NCBI RefSeq assembly: GCF_001426745.1
Contig: NZ_LMFI01000001.1
Coordinates: forward strand, 999,377-1,063,376
DNA: 64,000 bases
DNA from: Nocardioides sp. Root140
Lineage (GTDB): Bacteria > Actinomycetota > Actinomycetes > Propionibacteriales > Nocardioidaceae
Direction of reading: 5' to 3'
Below the pieces are notes generated by a model that saw nothing but the letters and a program-made list of their open reading frames with translations, was not told the origin of the DNA and did no database searches. The position numbers and the translations under genes are program-made. Shown piece by piece: positions 1-9,211 of this stretch. The number at the start of each line of letters is the position of its first letter. The first letter of the stretch is position 1.

Positions 1-1
1 T

Positions 2-2515
2 GGCGCCCTGCTCGGTGACCGCATCCGGATGAACTCGCTCGACGGCGAGCGCACGATGTTCCGCTCGCTGGCCACCCGCGGGAGTCACGAGATCCCTGAA
101 GGCCTCGCCGACGTGATCACGGTCGTGAAGGCCGCCGGGTTCGACCTCGTCGTCGTCGAGACCCCCGGCATCGGCCAGGGCGACGCGGGCATCCTGCCCT
201 TCGTCGACACCTCCATGTACGTCATGACGCCCGAGTTCGGTGCCGCCTCCCAGCTCGAGAAGATCGACATGCTCGACTTCGCCGACACCGTCGCGATCAA
301 CAAGTTCGAGCGCCGCGGGGCGATGGACGCCCTGCGCGACGTCGGCCGCCAGTTGGTCCGCAACAAGGAGGCGTTCGGCAAGAAGCCGGAGGACATGCCG
401 GTCTTCGGCACCAGTGCCGCCACGTTCAACGACGACGGCGTCACCGCGCTCTACCAGCACCTCCTGGCCTCGCTCGGCGAGCTCGGGCTCCCGGTCGCCG
501 AGGGCGTGCTGCCGCGGGTCGACGTACGCCACTCCTCGGGCATCGCCCAGGTCGTGCCGACCCAACGGGTGCGCTACCTGGCCGAGATCACCGAGACCGT
601 CCGCAAGTACCACGCCGAGACCGAGGACCTCGTCGCCGCAGCGCGCAAGGTGCAGCAGGTCGAGGCCGTCCAGGCAGCGCTGGCCGAAGCGAAGGCCGAG
701 GCGGGCGGTGTGCCCGAACTGCTCGCGAGCGCACGCAAGCAGCTGCCCCACGAGGTCGCCGACCAGATCGAGAACTGGCCCAAGGTCGTGGAGTCCTACT
801 CCGGCGACGAGCAGGTCGTGAAGGTCCGCGACAAGGAGATCCACACGCGCCTGACCAAGGAGTCGCTGTCGGGCAACAAGATCCCGCGGGTCTCGCTGCC
901 GAAGTTCGACGACCACGGTGAGCTGGTGCGCTACTGGCGCAAGGAGAACCTGCCCGGCTACTACCCCTTCACCGCGGGCGTGTTCCCGTTCAAGCGTGAC
1001 GGGGAGGACCCGGCCCGGATGTTCGCGGGCGAGGGCGACCCGGCCCGCACCAACCGCCGGTTCAAGATCCTCAGCCACGAGGGCGAGGCCACCCGCCTGT
1101 CCACCGCGTTCGACTCGGTGACCCTCTACGGTCGCGACCCCGACCTGCGCCCCGACGTCTACGGCAAGGTCGGCACCTCCGGTGTCTCGGTCGCCACCCT
1201 CGACGACATGAAGGTGCTGTACGGCGGCTTCGACCTGGTCGCCCCGTCCACCAGCGTCAGCATGACGATCAACGGTCCGGCGCCGACGGTGCTGGCGTTC
1301 TTCCTCAACACGGTCATCGACCAGCAGGTCGACGCGTTCCACGAGAAGGAGGGCCGCGCGCCCAACGACGACGAGCGCGCCATGCTCGCGGCGTACGCCC
1401 TCGCCAACGTGCGCGGCACCGTGCAGGCCGACATCCTCAAGGAGGACCAGGGCCAGAACACCTGCCTGTTCTCCACCGAGTTCAGCCTGCGCATGATGGC
1501 CGACATCCAGGAGTGGTTCATCCAGAACCAGGTCCGCAACTTCTACTCGGTCTCCATCTCCGGCTACCACATCGCCGAGGCCGGGGCGAACCCGATCAGC
1601 CAGCTCGCGTTCACGCTGGCCAACGGCTTCACCTACGTCGAGGCCTACCTCGCGCGTGGCATGGACATCGACGACTTCGCGCCGAACCTGTCGTTCTTCT
1701 TCTCCAACGGCATGGACCCGGAGTACTCCGTGATCGGCCGTGTCGCCCGACGCATCTGGGCGGTCGCGATGAAGGAGAAGTACGGGGCCAACGAGCGCTC
1801 GCAGAAGCTGAAGTACCACGTGCAGACCTCGGGTCGTTCGCTCCACGCGCAGGAGATGGACTTCAACGACATCCGCACCACGCTCCAGGCGCTCATCGCG
1901 ATCAACGACAACGCCAACTCGCTGCACACCAACGCGTTCGACGAGGCGGTCACCACGCCGAGCGAGGAGTCCGTGCGCCGGGCCCTGGCGATCCAGATGA
2001 TCATCAACAAGGAGTGGGGCCTCTCGATGAACGAGAACCAGCTCCAGGGCTCCTTCATCATCGACGAGCTCACCGACCTGGTCGAGGCGGCGGTGCTGGC
2101 CGAGTTCGACCGGATCAACGAGCGCGGCGGTGTGCTCGGCGCCATGGAGACCGGCTACCAGCGTGGCCGCATCCAGGACGAGTCGATGCTCTACGAACAC
2201 CGCAAGCACGACGGCTCGCTGCCGATCATCGGCGTCAACACGTTCCGTCGCCCCGAGAGTGCGGGCGAGGAGGACCACACCGTCGAGCTGGCCCGCGCGA
2301 CCGAGGCGGAGAAGAAGTCGCAGCTCGACCGTGTGCACGCCTTCCAGGACACGCACCGCAGCGAGGCCGACCGGGCCATCGCCCGGTTGAAGGAGGCCGC
2401 GATCGGCGGCGAGAACGTCTTCGCCGTGCTGATGGACGCCGCTCGGGTGTGCTCGCTCCAGCAGGTGACCGAGGCGTTCTTCGAGGTGGGCGGCCAGTAC
2501 CGCCGCAACGTGTGA
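2..2515 (+). CDS. icmF: Fused isobutyryl-CoA mutase IcmF, 3' part (5' end outside window)
   Basis: Adenosylcobalamin-dependent fused acyl-CoA mutase that interconverts isobutyryl-CoA and n-butyryl-CoA (some homologues act on pivalyl- or isovaleryl-CoA). The frame is open from base 2 through GALLGDRIRMNS, so the 838 codons seen are the C-terminal three quarters of a protein that is normally about 1,090 aa. The N-terminal B12 domain and the Walker A of the MeaI-like G-protein chaperone lie upstream. Visible parts are the rest of the G domain (VVETPGIGQGD; NKFERRG), a linker, then the mutase barrel with the family signature GYHIAEAGANP followed by LANGFTYVEAYL. The NKFERRG and linker layout is that of IcmF rather than the two-subunit methylmalonyl-CoA mutase. 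The natural substrate cannot be read from this fragment. Role: branched-chain acyl-CoA metabolism. Confidence 0.93.
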   Translation, partial: GALLGDRIRMNSLDGERTMFRSLATRGSHEIPEGLADVITVVKAAGFDLVVVETPGIGQGDAGILPFVDTSMYVMTPEFGAASQLEKIDMLDFADTVAINKFERRGAMDALRDVGRQLVRNKEAFGKKPEDMPVFGTSAATFNDDGVTALYQHLLASLGELGLPVAEGVLPRVDVRHSSGIAQVVPTQRVRYLAEITETVRKYHAETEDLVAAARKVQQVEAVQAALAEAKAEAGGVPELLASARKQLPHEVADQIENWPKVVESYSGDEQVVKVRDKEIHTRLTKESLSGNKIPRVSLPKFDDHGELVRYWRKENLPGYYPFTAGVFPFKRDGEDPARMFAGEGDPARTNRRFKILSHEGEATRLSTAFDSVTLYGRDPDLRPDVYGKVGTSGVSVATLDDMKVLYGGFDLVAPSTSVSMTINGPAPTVLAFFLNTVIDQQVDAFHEKEGRAPNDDERAMLAAYALANVRGTVQADILKEDQGQNTCLFSTEFSLRMMADIQEWFIQNQVRNFYSVSISGYHIAEAGANPISQLAFTLANGFTYVEAYLARGMDIDDFAPNLSFFFSNGMDPEYSVIGRVARRIWAVAMKEKYGANERSQKLKYHVQTSGRSLHAQEMDFNDIRTTLQALIAINDNANSLHTNAFDEAVTTPSEESVRRALAIQMIINKEWGLSMNENQLQGSFIIDELTDLVEAAVLAEFDRINERGGVLGAMETGYQRGRIQDESMLYEHRKHDGSLPIIGVNTFRRPESAGEEDHTVELARATEAEKKSQLDRVHAFQDTHRSEADRAIARLKEAAIGGENVFAVLMDAARVCSLQQVTEAFFEVGGQYRRNV

Positions 2516-2562
2516 GGTGCGCCTGAGGTGTGAACAGGGGCGGCGCGGGTGAGAATGCGGGC

Positions 2563-3039
2563 ATGAGCCACAACGTGAGCCCCTCACCCACGCCGCCGAA
2601 CAACCGCAAGATCGCCTTCGTGCTCGCGGGCATCCTGGTGATCCTGTTCGGCACGGCGGCCGTCGTCTGGGCGGTCAACCGCGGGGGAGCGGAGTCCGTC
2701 CAGGACGTCGCGGACGCGGCGGTCGAGGCCGGCGAGGACATCGACGTCGACGCCGGCATCGACCTGCTCTGCGATGCGCCGACCGACGAGCAGCGCGAGA
2801 AGGTCGAGGAGTTCGTCGACGCCGGCAAGGACGAGGCCGGCACCGACGACCCGGAGATCCACGTCGAGGCCTCCGACGTCGAGGGCGAGGCCGAGGGCTC
2901 CTTCGTGCTGACCATCTGGAGCGACGACGGTGGCCTCGCCGAGGGCTACGGCGTGGTCGAGGTGGAGGTCGAGAAGGACGGCGACAGGTCCTGCATCGCC
3001 GACGTCGACATCGACCAGCGCGACGGCCCCCGCCCGTAA
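2563..3039 (+). CDS. Small single-pass membrane protein with acidic extracytoplasmic domain
   Basis: 158 aa from the ATG at 2563; an in-frame GTG at 2530 would add 11 residues but has no better ribosome site. A Pro-rich cytoplasmic N-terminus is followed by one hydrophobic segment (about residues 17-37) and then a strongly acidic outer domain of about 120 residues with two cysteines (LLCDAP; RSCIADV) that could form a disulfide. The overall form resembles actinobacterial DUF4878-like exported domains, but I cannot assign a family firmly. The next gene starts 4 bases after its stop, so the two are probably co-transcribed. Function unknown. Confidence 0.7.
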   Translation: MSHNVSPSPTPPNNRKIAFVLAGILVILFGTAAVVWAVNRGGAESVQDVADAAVEAGEDIDVDAGIDLLCDAPTDEQREKVEEFVDAGKDEAGTDDPEIHVEASDVEGEAEGSFVLTIWSDDGGLAEGYGVVEVEVEKDGDRSCIADVDIDQRDGPRP

Positions 3040-3042
3040 GGG

Positions 3043-3426
3043 ATGTCGGGCAGCTTCCGCCTCTCCGCCACGCTGACGATCACCACTTCGGTGATCGCCG
3101 GTGCCGGTGTCCTGCGACTCGGTGGCGCACCGGGACACGTGGTCGGCACGCTGCGCGGCCTCGGTGCCGACGGCTACGCGTGGTGGTACGTCGCAGTGCT
3201 GCTCACCCCGCTCGTGCTGCTCGCCGCCGCGGTCGGCGTACGACGCACACCGTGGCCTTGGATCACCGCCGTGGTGCTCCATCTGGCCAGCGTGGTGGCG
3301 GCAACGGTCCGCGTCGAGCACTGGCTGTCGGCGTGGGCGTGGCCCGCACTGGTCGGCGCCGTGGCAGTGGGCCTCTGGTCGGTGGCCGCAGCCCTGGCCG
3401 GGCCACGGGGCACGACCGACGCGTAA
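3043..3426 (+). CDS. Small integral membrane protein, unknown function
   Basis: 127 aa, almost wholly hydrophobic, with about four predicted membrane segments (roughly residues 7-25, 44-65, 73-90 and 97-118). It starts directly behind the preceding acidic membrane protein, which suggests a two-gene unit. No recognisable catalytic motif. Hydrophobicity and tight spacing support it as a real gene; its function cannot be inferred. Confidence 0.65.
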   Translation: MSGSFRLSATLTITTSVIAGAGVLRLGGAPGHVVGTLRGLGADGYAWWYVAVLLTPLVLLAAAVGVRRTPWPWITAVVLHLASVVAATVRVEHWLSAWAWPALVGAVAVGLWSVAAALAGPRGTTDA

Positions 3427-3565
3427 CGGTTGGCGATCGTGTGGCCGACTTCTGTACGCTGATCCGCGTCCGGCCCCGATTCGAAAGCAGCTGACGCACA
3501 CCACTCATGGACGGTTCTCAAAGTCCCCAGCTCATTGATCCCGTGCCGAACGGGGGAGAGCCACG

Positions 3566-4921
3566 ATGACTGCCTGGTTGTTGCTCGGCCTTGCCGTGCT
3601 CCTCATCCTCGCCTGCGGTGTGTTCGTCGCGGCGGAGTTCGCGTTGGTGACCGTCGACCGCAACGCGGTCGACAAGGCCGCCGCGGCCGGTGACGCCGGC
3701 GCGATCGGCGTGCAGAAGGCCCTGCGGTCCCTGTCGACCCAGCTCTCCGGGGCACAGGTCGGCATCACGGTCACGAACCTCGCCATCGGTTTCCTGGCCG
3801 AGCCCGCGATCGCCGAGCTGATCCGCGACCCGCTCGGCGCCATGGGGCTGCCCGACGGTGCCGTCCACCCGACGGCGATCGGCTTCGCGTTGGCACTGAG
3901 CACGGCGCTGACGATGATCTTCGGAGAGCTGGTCCCCAAGAACCTCGCGATCGCGATGCCCCTCGAGACGGCCCGGGCCACGGCCCGTCTGCAGCGCGGC
4001 TTCACGACCGCCATGAAGTACCCGATCCGGGTGCTGAACGGATCGGCGAACGTGCTGGTGCGTCGCCTCGGCATCGAGCCGCAGGAGGAGCTGCGCTCGG
4101 CCCGCAGCACCAACGAGCTGGCCTCGTTGATCGCCCGGTCCGCCGACCAGGGCACCCTCGACCCCGACACCGCCGAGCTGATGGAGCGCTCCGTGGAGTT
4201 CGGCACGCGCACCGCCGGCGAGATCATGACGCCGCGGGTGCGCACGACCAGTGTCGAGGCCACCGACCGGGCGAGCACGGTGATCGAGCTGGCCCGCGGC
4301 ACCGGCCACTCCCGCTTCCCGGTGCTCGACGACGCCGACGCCGTGGTCGGCACGGTGCACGTGAAGCACGCCGTGGCCCTGCCGCTGCACGAGCGGGCCA
4401 CGACCCGCATCAAGCACATCATGGTGAAGCCGATCGTGGTTCCCGACTCCCTCAAGCTCGACCCGCTGCTGGCGCTGCTGCGCCGTGACGGGTTCCAGAT
4501 GGCCGTCGTCCTCGACGAGTACGGCGGCCAGGCGGGCATCGTGACCCTCGAGGACGTCGTCGAGGAGATCGTCGGCGACATCTCCGACGAGCACGACCGC
4601 CTCGGTGCGCGGGTGCGCCAGCGACGCGACGGCACGTGGTCGCTGAGCGGCCTGCTCCGGCCCGACGAGGTCGAGGACGTCACCGGGGTCGACCTGCCCG
4701 CCAACGAGGACTACGACACCATCGCCGGCCTCGTGCTGCGCGAGCTCGGCCGCATCCCGGTCGCCGGTGACGTCGCCGAGGTGCCGCTCCCGGTCGAGCT
4801 CGACGACGATGACGACGAGCTGCCGCGGAAGATCGCGGTGCTGAAGGTCGAGCACATGGACGGACTGCGGGTCGACCGGATCCGGCTCTCGGTCCGGACC
4901 GAGGAGGTGCACGATGGGTGA
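3566..4921 (+). CDS. CNNM/HlyC-CorC family membrane protein (DUF21-CBS-CorC), first of pair
   Basis: 451 aa. Domain order: DUF21 transmembrane region (about 1-185, opening with a long hydrophobic helix followed by VAAEFALVTVDR), paired CBS domains (about 205-335, including EYGGQAGIVTLEDVVEEIVGD) and a C-terminal CorC/HlyC domain (about 350-440). The family is linked to divalent-cation (Mg2+, Co2+) homeostasis; older annotation as haemolysin is misleading. It overlaps the next, paralogous gene by 8 bases (4914-4921). Such tandem pairs are common in actinobacteria (compare Rv1841c/Rv1842c) and suggest a heteromeric complex. The transported ion is not inferable. Confidence 0.9.
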   Translation: MTAWLLLGLAVLLILACGVFVAAEFALVTVDRNAVDKAAAAGDAGAIGVQKALRSLSTQLSGAQVGITVTNLAIGFLAEPAIAELIRDPLGAMGLPDGAVHPTAIGFALALSTALTMIFGELVPKNLAIAMPLETARATARLQRGFTTAMKYPIRVLNGSANVLVRRLGIEPQEELRSARSTNELASLIARSADQGTLDPDTAELMERSVEFGTRTAGEIMTPRVRTTSVEATDRASTVIELARGTGHSRFPVLDDADAVVGTVHVKHAVALPLHERATTRIKHIMVKPIVVPDSLKLDPLLALLRRDGFQMAVVLDEYGGQAGIVTLEDVVEEIVGDISDEHDRLGARVRQRRDGTWSLSGLLRPDEVEDVTGVDLPANEDYDTIAGLVLRELGRIPVAGDVAEVPLPVELDDDDDELPRKIAVLKVEHMDGLRVDRIRLSVRTEEVHDG

Positions 4922-5975
4922 CCTCACCGGAGTCGTGATCGCCGTGGTGCTGCTGGGCTTCAACGCGTTCTTCGTCGGTGCCGAGTTCGCGCTCGTCTCC
5001 GCACGGCGCACGCAGATCGAGCCCCGCGCCCAGGCCGGGTCCTCCGTGGCGCGGACCACGCTGCGGGCCATGGAGAACGTCTCCCTGATGATGGCCGGCG
5101 CCCAGTTGGGCATCACGATCTGTTCGCTCGGCCTCGGTGCCGTCGGTGAGCCGGCGGTGGCGCACCTGCTCGAGCCCGGTTTCCACGCCCTCCACGTGCC
5201 GGAGAACCTGCTCCACCCGGTGTCGTTCGTGGTGGCGATGACCATCGTGGTCTACCTCCACGTCGTCCTCGGAGAGATGGTTCCCAAGAACATCGCGCTG
5301 GCCGGACCCGACCGTGCCGCGCTGGTCCTGGGCCCGCCGATGATGGCCATCGTCACCGTGCTGCACCCGATCATCGTGGGCCTCAACTGGATCGCCAACG
5401 TCACGCTGCGGCTGCTCCGCGTGGAGCCGAAGGACGAGGTCTCCTCGACCTTCACCCGCGAAGAGGTGGCCGCGCTGGTCGAGGAGTCACGCGGTGAAGG
5501 ACTGCTCGCCGACGAGGAGTACGACCGGCTGGCCGGCGCCCTCGGGTTCACCGAGCGGTCGATGGAGTCGGTGCTGCTGCCGATGGCCGAGCTCAGCACC
5601 CTGCCCCGCGGCTGTACGGCGGCCGACGTGGAGGACCTCTGTGCCGCCACGGGCTACTCCCGCTTCCCGATCTGCGACAGCGAGGGCGAGCCGATCGGCT
5701 ACCTCCACATCAAGGACGTGCTCGAGACCGACCCGCGTCGGCGTACCCGCGTGATCGACGACAAGTGGATCCACGCCTTCGCGACGGTCCGTCCCGACGA
5801 CGTCCTGCACGACGCACTCGAGACACTGCAGCGCAAGGGCGCACACATGGCCCGCGTGGTCGACACCGAGGGCCGCACGCTCGGGTTGGCCACCATGGAG
5901 GACGTGCTCGAGGAACTCGTCGGCGAGATCCGCGATGCCGCACACCTCGAAGACACCCCCGGCCAGTTAGGGTGA
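4914..5975 (+). CDS. CNNM/HlyC-CorC family membrane protein, second of pair
   Basis: 353 aa. DUF21 membrane region (about 1-175; VGAEFALVSARR near residue 24 matches the same element in the upstream paralogue) followed by two CBS domains (about 200-330, ending LATMEDVLEELVGEI). It is about 100 aa shorter than the upstream paralogue and lacks the C-terminal CorC domain, so the two subunits are not equivalent. Its TGA shares a GTGA overlap with the GTG of the following phosphatidyltransferase gene, implying translational coupling. Likely role: partner subunit in cation homeostasis. Confidence 0.88.
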   Translation: MGDLTGVVIAVVLLGFNAFFVGAEFALVSARRTQIEPRAQAGSSVARTTLRAMENVSLMMAGAQLGITICSLGLGAVGEPAVAHLLEPGFHALHVPENLLHPVSFVVAMTIVVYLHVVLGEMVPKNIALAGPDRAALVLGPPMMAIVTVLHPIIVGLNWIANVTLRLLRVEPKDEVSSTFTREEVAALVEESRGEGLLADEEYDRLAGALGFTERSMESVLLPMAELSTLPRGCTAADVEDLCAATGYSRFPICDSEGEPIGYLHIKDVLETDPRRRTRVIDDKWIHAFATVRPDDVLHDALETLQRKGAHMARVVDTEGRTLGLATMEDVLEELVGEIRDAAHLEDTPGQLG

Positions 5976-6613
5976 CATCCGGCAACCCCACGGCGAGAGA
6001 TGGTCACGGAGAAGTGCAGGACGAACAGCGCACCTCACGCGTCTGGACGGTGCCCAACATACTGAGCATGGCGCGGCTCCTCGGAGTCCCGCTGTTCCTC
6101 TGGCTGGTGCTGGGTCCCGAAGAGGACGAATGGGCGATCGCCGTCCTGATGGTCTCCGGGGTGACCGACTGGCTCGACGGCTACCTGGCCCGCAAGCTCG
6201 ACCAGCGCTCGACCCTGGGCGAGATCCTCGACCCGGTGGCCGACCGGCTCTACATCCTGGCCGTGGTGATCGGTCTGGCCCTGCGCGACATCATCCCGTG
6301 GTGGCTGGCGCTCCTGCTGCCGCTGCGTGACCTCCTGCTCTGGGGACTGGTGCCGTTCCTGCGCACGCGCGGTTACAGCGCGCTGCCCGTGCACTTCCTG
6401 GGCAAGGCGGCCACCTTCAACCTGCTCTACGCCTTCCCGTTGATCCTGCTGGGCCACGGTGACAGCACCGTGGCGACGCTGGCCGACGTCTTCGGATGGG
6501 CGTTCGCGATCTGGGGGATCGGCCTCTACTGGTGGGCCGGCGTGCTCTACGCCTGGCAGGTGCGCAAGCTGCTGAAGGAGACCGACCGAAGGGCCCCGGT
6601 GCCCGATGGCTGA
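5972..6613 (+). CDS. CDP-alcohol phosphatidyltransferase (PgsA-type)
   Basis: Membrane enzyme that moves a phosphatidyl group from CDP-diacylglycerol to an alcohol (phosphatidylglycerol- or phosphoinositide-type lipid synthesis). The full motif D-x2-D-G-x2-A-R-x8-G-x3-D-x3-D is present: D66, D69, G70, A73, R74, G83, D87, D91. Several hydrophobic helices follow. The GTG at 5972 is chosen because it makes a 4-bp GTGA overlap with the upstream stop; a second GTG at 6014 sits behind GGAGAA and is possible. The order phosphatidyltransferase-DUF881-DUF1290-DUF881-gcvH matches Rv1822 (pgsA2)-Rv1826. Which alcohol is used cannot be told from the sequence. Confidence 0.88.
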   Translation: MTSGNPTARDGHGEVQDEQRTSRVWTVPNILSMARLLGVPLFLWLVLGPEEDEWAIAVLMVSGVTDWLDGYLARKLDQRSTLGEILDPVADRLYILAVVIGLALRDIIPWWLALLLPLRDLLLWGLVPFLRTRGYSALPVHFLGKAATFNLLYAFPLILLGHGDSTVATLADVFGWAFAIWGIGLYWWAGVLYAWQVRKLLKETDRRAPVPDG

Positions 6614-7490
6614 GCGTCGCCCCGCCACCGCACCCGAGCCCGGCAAGACCCTGCCGGAGCACGTCACCCTGCCCCTGCTGAGCCTGATCACCCGGCAGAG
6701 CATGGACGGCGACTACCAGCACGTCGCCGAACGCCGCAAGGCCGACGGCGAGGAGCGCGCGGGCCGACGCATCACCCGCAACACCGCCCTGGTGGTCGCC
6801 CTGTTCGGCCTGATGATCGTGATCGCCGCCGTACAGACCTCACGGGACGCCGCCGCGACCGAGGAGGGGCGGCAGGAGCTGATCCGGCAGATCAGTCTGG
6901 AGCGCTCCGACCTCGGAGACGCCCAGGACACCATCAGCGACCTGCGCGCCACCAACGGCGACCTCAGTGAGCGGGCCGACGACCTCGAACGCCTCGAGGG
7001 CAGCGTCACGCGGCGACTGCTCCAGGCCCGCGGGGCCAGTGGGTTCGCACCCGTGCGCGGCCCCGGCGTCCGGATCACCGTCGACAACTCACCCGACGGC
7101 ACCGACGACGGACGGGTGCGTGACGAAGACCTGGCCATGCTCATCGACGGGCTCTGGGTGGCCGGGGCCGAGGCGATCTCGATCAACGGCCAGCGGTTGA
7201 CCAGCATCAGCAGCATCCGCAGCGTGGGTGACGCCATCCATGTGCGCACCCAGCCGCTCAAGCCGCCGTACGAGATCCTGGCCGTCGGCGACCCCAACAC
7301 CTTGCAGGCCCTGTTCGCCGAGTCGCGGCCCGGGCTCCAGTGGATCTCCTTGCGCAACACCTTCGGCTTCGAGTTCGAGATCGAGAACTCGACCTCCGAC
7401 CTGTCCCTCCCGGCGAGCCGACGGGCGCTCCTGCGTTCCGCACGTGTCGCCGAACCCGAACCACTCAACAAGAAGGAGGCCATTCCGTGA
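6606..7490 (+). CDS. DUF881 membrane-anchored protein, first copy
   Basis: 294 aa. Cytoplasmic N-terminus (1-57), one membrane helix (about 58-78), a predicted coiled coil (about 85-130, with ISDLRATNGDLSERADDLERLE), then the DUF881 domain (about 140-280) carrying GPGVRITVDNS and WVAGAEAISINGQRL. Homologous to Rv1823 by family and position. It overlaps the upstream gene by 8 bases and the next gene by GTGA. The DUF881/DUF1290 cluster is conserved in Gram-positive bacteria and often linked to division or envelope biology, but no biochemical role is established. Confidence 0.88.
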   Translation: MAERRPATAPEPGKTLPEHVTLPLLSLITRQSMDGDYQHVAERRKADGEERAGRRITRNTALVVALFGLMIVIAAVQTSRDAAATEEGRQELIRQISLERSDLGDAQDTISDLRATNGDLSERADDLERLEGSVTRRLLQARGASGFAPVRGPGVRITVDNSPDGTDDGRVRDEDLAMLIDGLWVAGAEAISINGQRLTSISSIRSVGDAIHVRTQPLKPPYEILAVGDPNTLQALFAESRPGLQWISLRNTFGFEFEIENSTSDLSLPASRRALLRSARVAEPEPLNKKEAIP

Positions 7491-7819
7491 TCGCAGCACT
7501 CGGACTGCTCGTCGGAATCGTGGCAGGGCTCATCCTCCAGCCCGACGTGCCCCTGTGGCTCGAGCCCTACCTGCCGATCGCGGTGGTGGCCGCCCTGGAC
7601 GCCGTCTTCGGTGGCCTGCGCGCCTACCTCGACGGCATCTTCGACGACAAGGTGTTCGTCGTGTCGTTCTTCAGCAACGTCGTCATCGCCGCGGCGATCG
7701 TGTTCCTCGGCGACAAGCTCGGGGTCGGCGGCCAGCTCTCCACCGGCGTCATCGTGGTCCTGGGCATCCGCATCTTCTCCAACGTCGCGGCGATCAGGCG
7801 GCACGTCTTCCATGCCTGA
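7487..7819 (+). CDS. sbp: Small basic protein family (DUF1290, Sbp)
   Basis: 110 aa from the GTG at 7487, preceded by AAGGAGG at the right distance and overlapping the upstream TGA (GTGA). The protein is nearly all membrane: about three helices, with the family-typical stretch AALDAVFGGLRAYLDG near residue 37. Corresponds to Rv1824. Sandwiched between two DUF881 proteins, a conserved trio, it probably forms a membrane complex with them. In Bacillus the family member (Sbp) lies in the division operon; function there is also unclear. Confidence 0.85.
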   Translation: MIAALGLLVGIVAGLILQPDVPLWLEPYLPIAVVAALDAVFGGLRAYLDGIFDDKVFVVSFFSNVVIAAAIVFLGDKLGVGGQLSTGVIVVLGIRIFSNVAAIRRHVFHA

Positions 7820-8675
7820 GAAGAAGCCGCCGCCAGGCAAGGGTGGGGCCGACAAGGCCCGTCCCACCAAGCCCGCGCCCGCCAAGCCCGCGCCCGCCAA
7901 ACCCGCGCCTGACACGGCTGCGCCCGGGACCGCCGCGCCCGACCCGGCCCGACCCGATCCGCGCGAGCGCATCCGGGCCGCGTTCATGGCGCGACCGTCC
8001 CGCGGGCAGGTGCTGGTCGCCGTACTCCTGGCCGCGGTCGGCTTCGCCGCGATGACCCAGGTGCAGAACAACGAGCGCGACGACGACTACACCGGGCTGC
8101 GCCAGTCCGACCTGATCCGCGTGTTCGACGGCCTGTCGGCGAGCCAGCAGCGCGCGGAGAACGAGATCGACCGGCTCACCGGAATCCGCGACGACCTGCA
8201 GGACGAGTCGTCCAGCCGCGAGGCCGCCCTCGACCAGGCCCGCCAGGACACCGAGGTCTACGGCATCCTGGCCGGGACGCTGCCCGCCACCGGCCCCGGC
8301 GTACGCATCACGATCACCGACGACGAGGGCAAGGTGGGCTCCGAGATCCTGCTCGACGCCCTCCAGGAGCTGCGGGCCGCAGGTGCCGAGGTGCTCGAGT
8401 TCAACGACCGGGTGCGGGTGATCGCGCAGAGCTCCATCGAGGAGACCTCTGCGGGCATCGAGATCGACGGCCAACTGCTCGAGGCTCCGTACGTCATCGA
8501 CGTGATCGGTGAGCCGACCACCCTCGCGGGCTCACTCGACTTCCCGGACGGCCCGACGGAGGCGGTCGAGGAGAGCGGCGGCACCGTCACGTTCGAGGAG
8601 TTGGAGAGCGTCGACATCGAGAGCGTCGTGGATTCCTCGGAGGGGGACTTCGCAGAGCCCCGCGAGGGCCAGTAG
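7812..8675 (+). CDS. DUF881 membrane-anchored protein, second copy
   Basis: 287 aa. The ATG at 7812 overlaps the upstream stop by 8 bases. Residues about 1-55 are a low-complexity Lys/Pro/Ala tail with repeated PAPAK units, followed by one membrane helix (about 65-80), a coiled coil (about 95-140) and a DUF881 domain with GPGVRITITDDEG. Counterpart of Rv1825. The Pro/Ala/Lys tail is absent from the first DUF881 copy and may act as a flexible cytoplasmic linker. Last gene of the phosphatidyltransferase-DUF881 unit; an 81-bp C/A-rich gap follows before gcvH. Confidence 0.86.
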   Translation: MPEKKPPPGKGGADKARPTKPAPAKPAPAKPAPDTAAPGTAAPDPARPDPRERIRAAFMARPSRGQVLVAVLLAAVGFAAMTQVQNNERDDDYTGLRQSDLIRVFDGLSASQQRAENEIDRLTGIRDDLQDESSSREAALDQARQDTEVYGILAGTLPATGPGVRITITDDEGKVGSEILLDALQELRAAGAEVLEFNDRVRVIAQSSIEETSAGIEIDGQLLEAPYVIDVIGEPTTLAGSLDFPDGPTEAVEESGGTVTFEELESVDIESVVDSSEGDFAEPREGQ

Positions 8676-8756
8676 CGTTCCACCGAACCCAGCACCACGC
8701 ACCACCCACCGCAGAGCACCACCCACCCAAGACACCGCGACAGCAGGGAGACCCCC

Positions 8757-9143
8757 ATGTACCCCGAGGACCTGAAGTACAGCAGCGAGCACGAGTGGGT
8801 GCGGCAGCCCGGCGAGACCGAAGGGTCGGTGCGCATCGGCATCACGCACTTCGCCCAGGACGCGCTCGGCGACATCGTCTACGCGTCGCTTCCCGAGCTG
8901 GGCGAGACCATCGCCGCGGGCACCACGGTGGGCGAGCTGGAGTCGACCAAGTCCGTCAGCGACGTCTACTCGCCGGTGACCGGTGAGGTGGTTGCCCGCA
9001 ACGAGGCCCTCGACGCCACCCCCGAGCTGGTCAACTCCGACCCGTACGGCGACGGCTGGCTGTTCGAGGTCGCCGTCGGCGACACCGCCGAGATCGACGG
9101 GCTCATGGACGCCAAGGCGTACCAGGCCTCACTCGACGGCTGA
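8757..9143 (+). CDS. gcvH: Glycine cleavage system H protein
   Basis: Lipoyl carrier of the glycine cleavage system; shuttles the aminomethyl group between the P protein (GcvP), T protein and lipoamide dehydrogenase. 128 aa, normal length. The lipoylated lysine is K65 in ESTKSVSDVYSPVTGEV. A good Shine-Dalgarno (CAGGGAG) precedes the ATG. The short leader (8676-8756) is unusually C/A-rich and G-poor. gcvP lies 3 kb downstream in the same direction, while gcvT is not in the window. Same position as Rv1826. Confidence 0.96.
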   Translation: MYPEDLKYSSEHEWVRQPGETEGSVRIGITHFAQDALGDIVYASLPELGETIAAGTTVGELESTKSVSDVYSPVTGEVVARNEALDATPELVNSDPYGDGWLFEVAVGDTAEIDGLMDAKAYQASLDG

Positions 9144-9161
9144 TAGGTTGGAAACCGTCAA

Positions 9162-9180
9162 CCTCGACCAAGTGTTGAGG
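9162..9180. promoter_or_regulatory. Dyad upstream of the FHA gene, possible MerR-family operator
   Basis: CCTCGAC-N5-GTTGAGG, a 19-bp near-perfect dyad centred 41 bases before the FHA start codon and 18 bases after the gcvH stop. MerR-family operators have this length and symmetry, and two MerR-type genes lie just downstream. No convincing -35/-10 pair could be placed around it. Confidence 0.35.
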
Positions 9181-9211
9181 GTTCGTGGATCGATGACCGG
9201 GAGGGTTGTAC

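Noticed and set aside
1513..2526. Long open frame on + inside icmF (also similar long frames at 3518-5245, 12157-14847, 14883-16385, 21232-23256, 46766-47785, 48364-50469, 51718-53307, 55632-57932, 59252-60541)
   Set aside because: Arg/Gly/His/Pro-rich translations with no domain, opposite or out of frame to well-supported genes; typical of GC-rich DNA.
3430..3460. Promoter TTGGCG/TACGCT before the CNNM pair
   Set aside because: 19-base spacing and poor hexamers; too weak to list.
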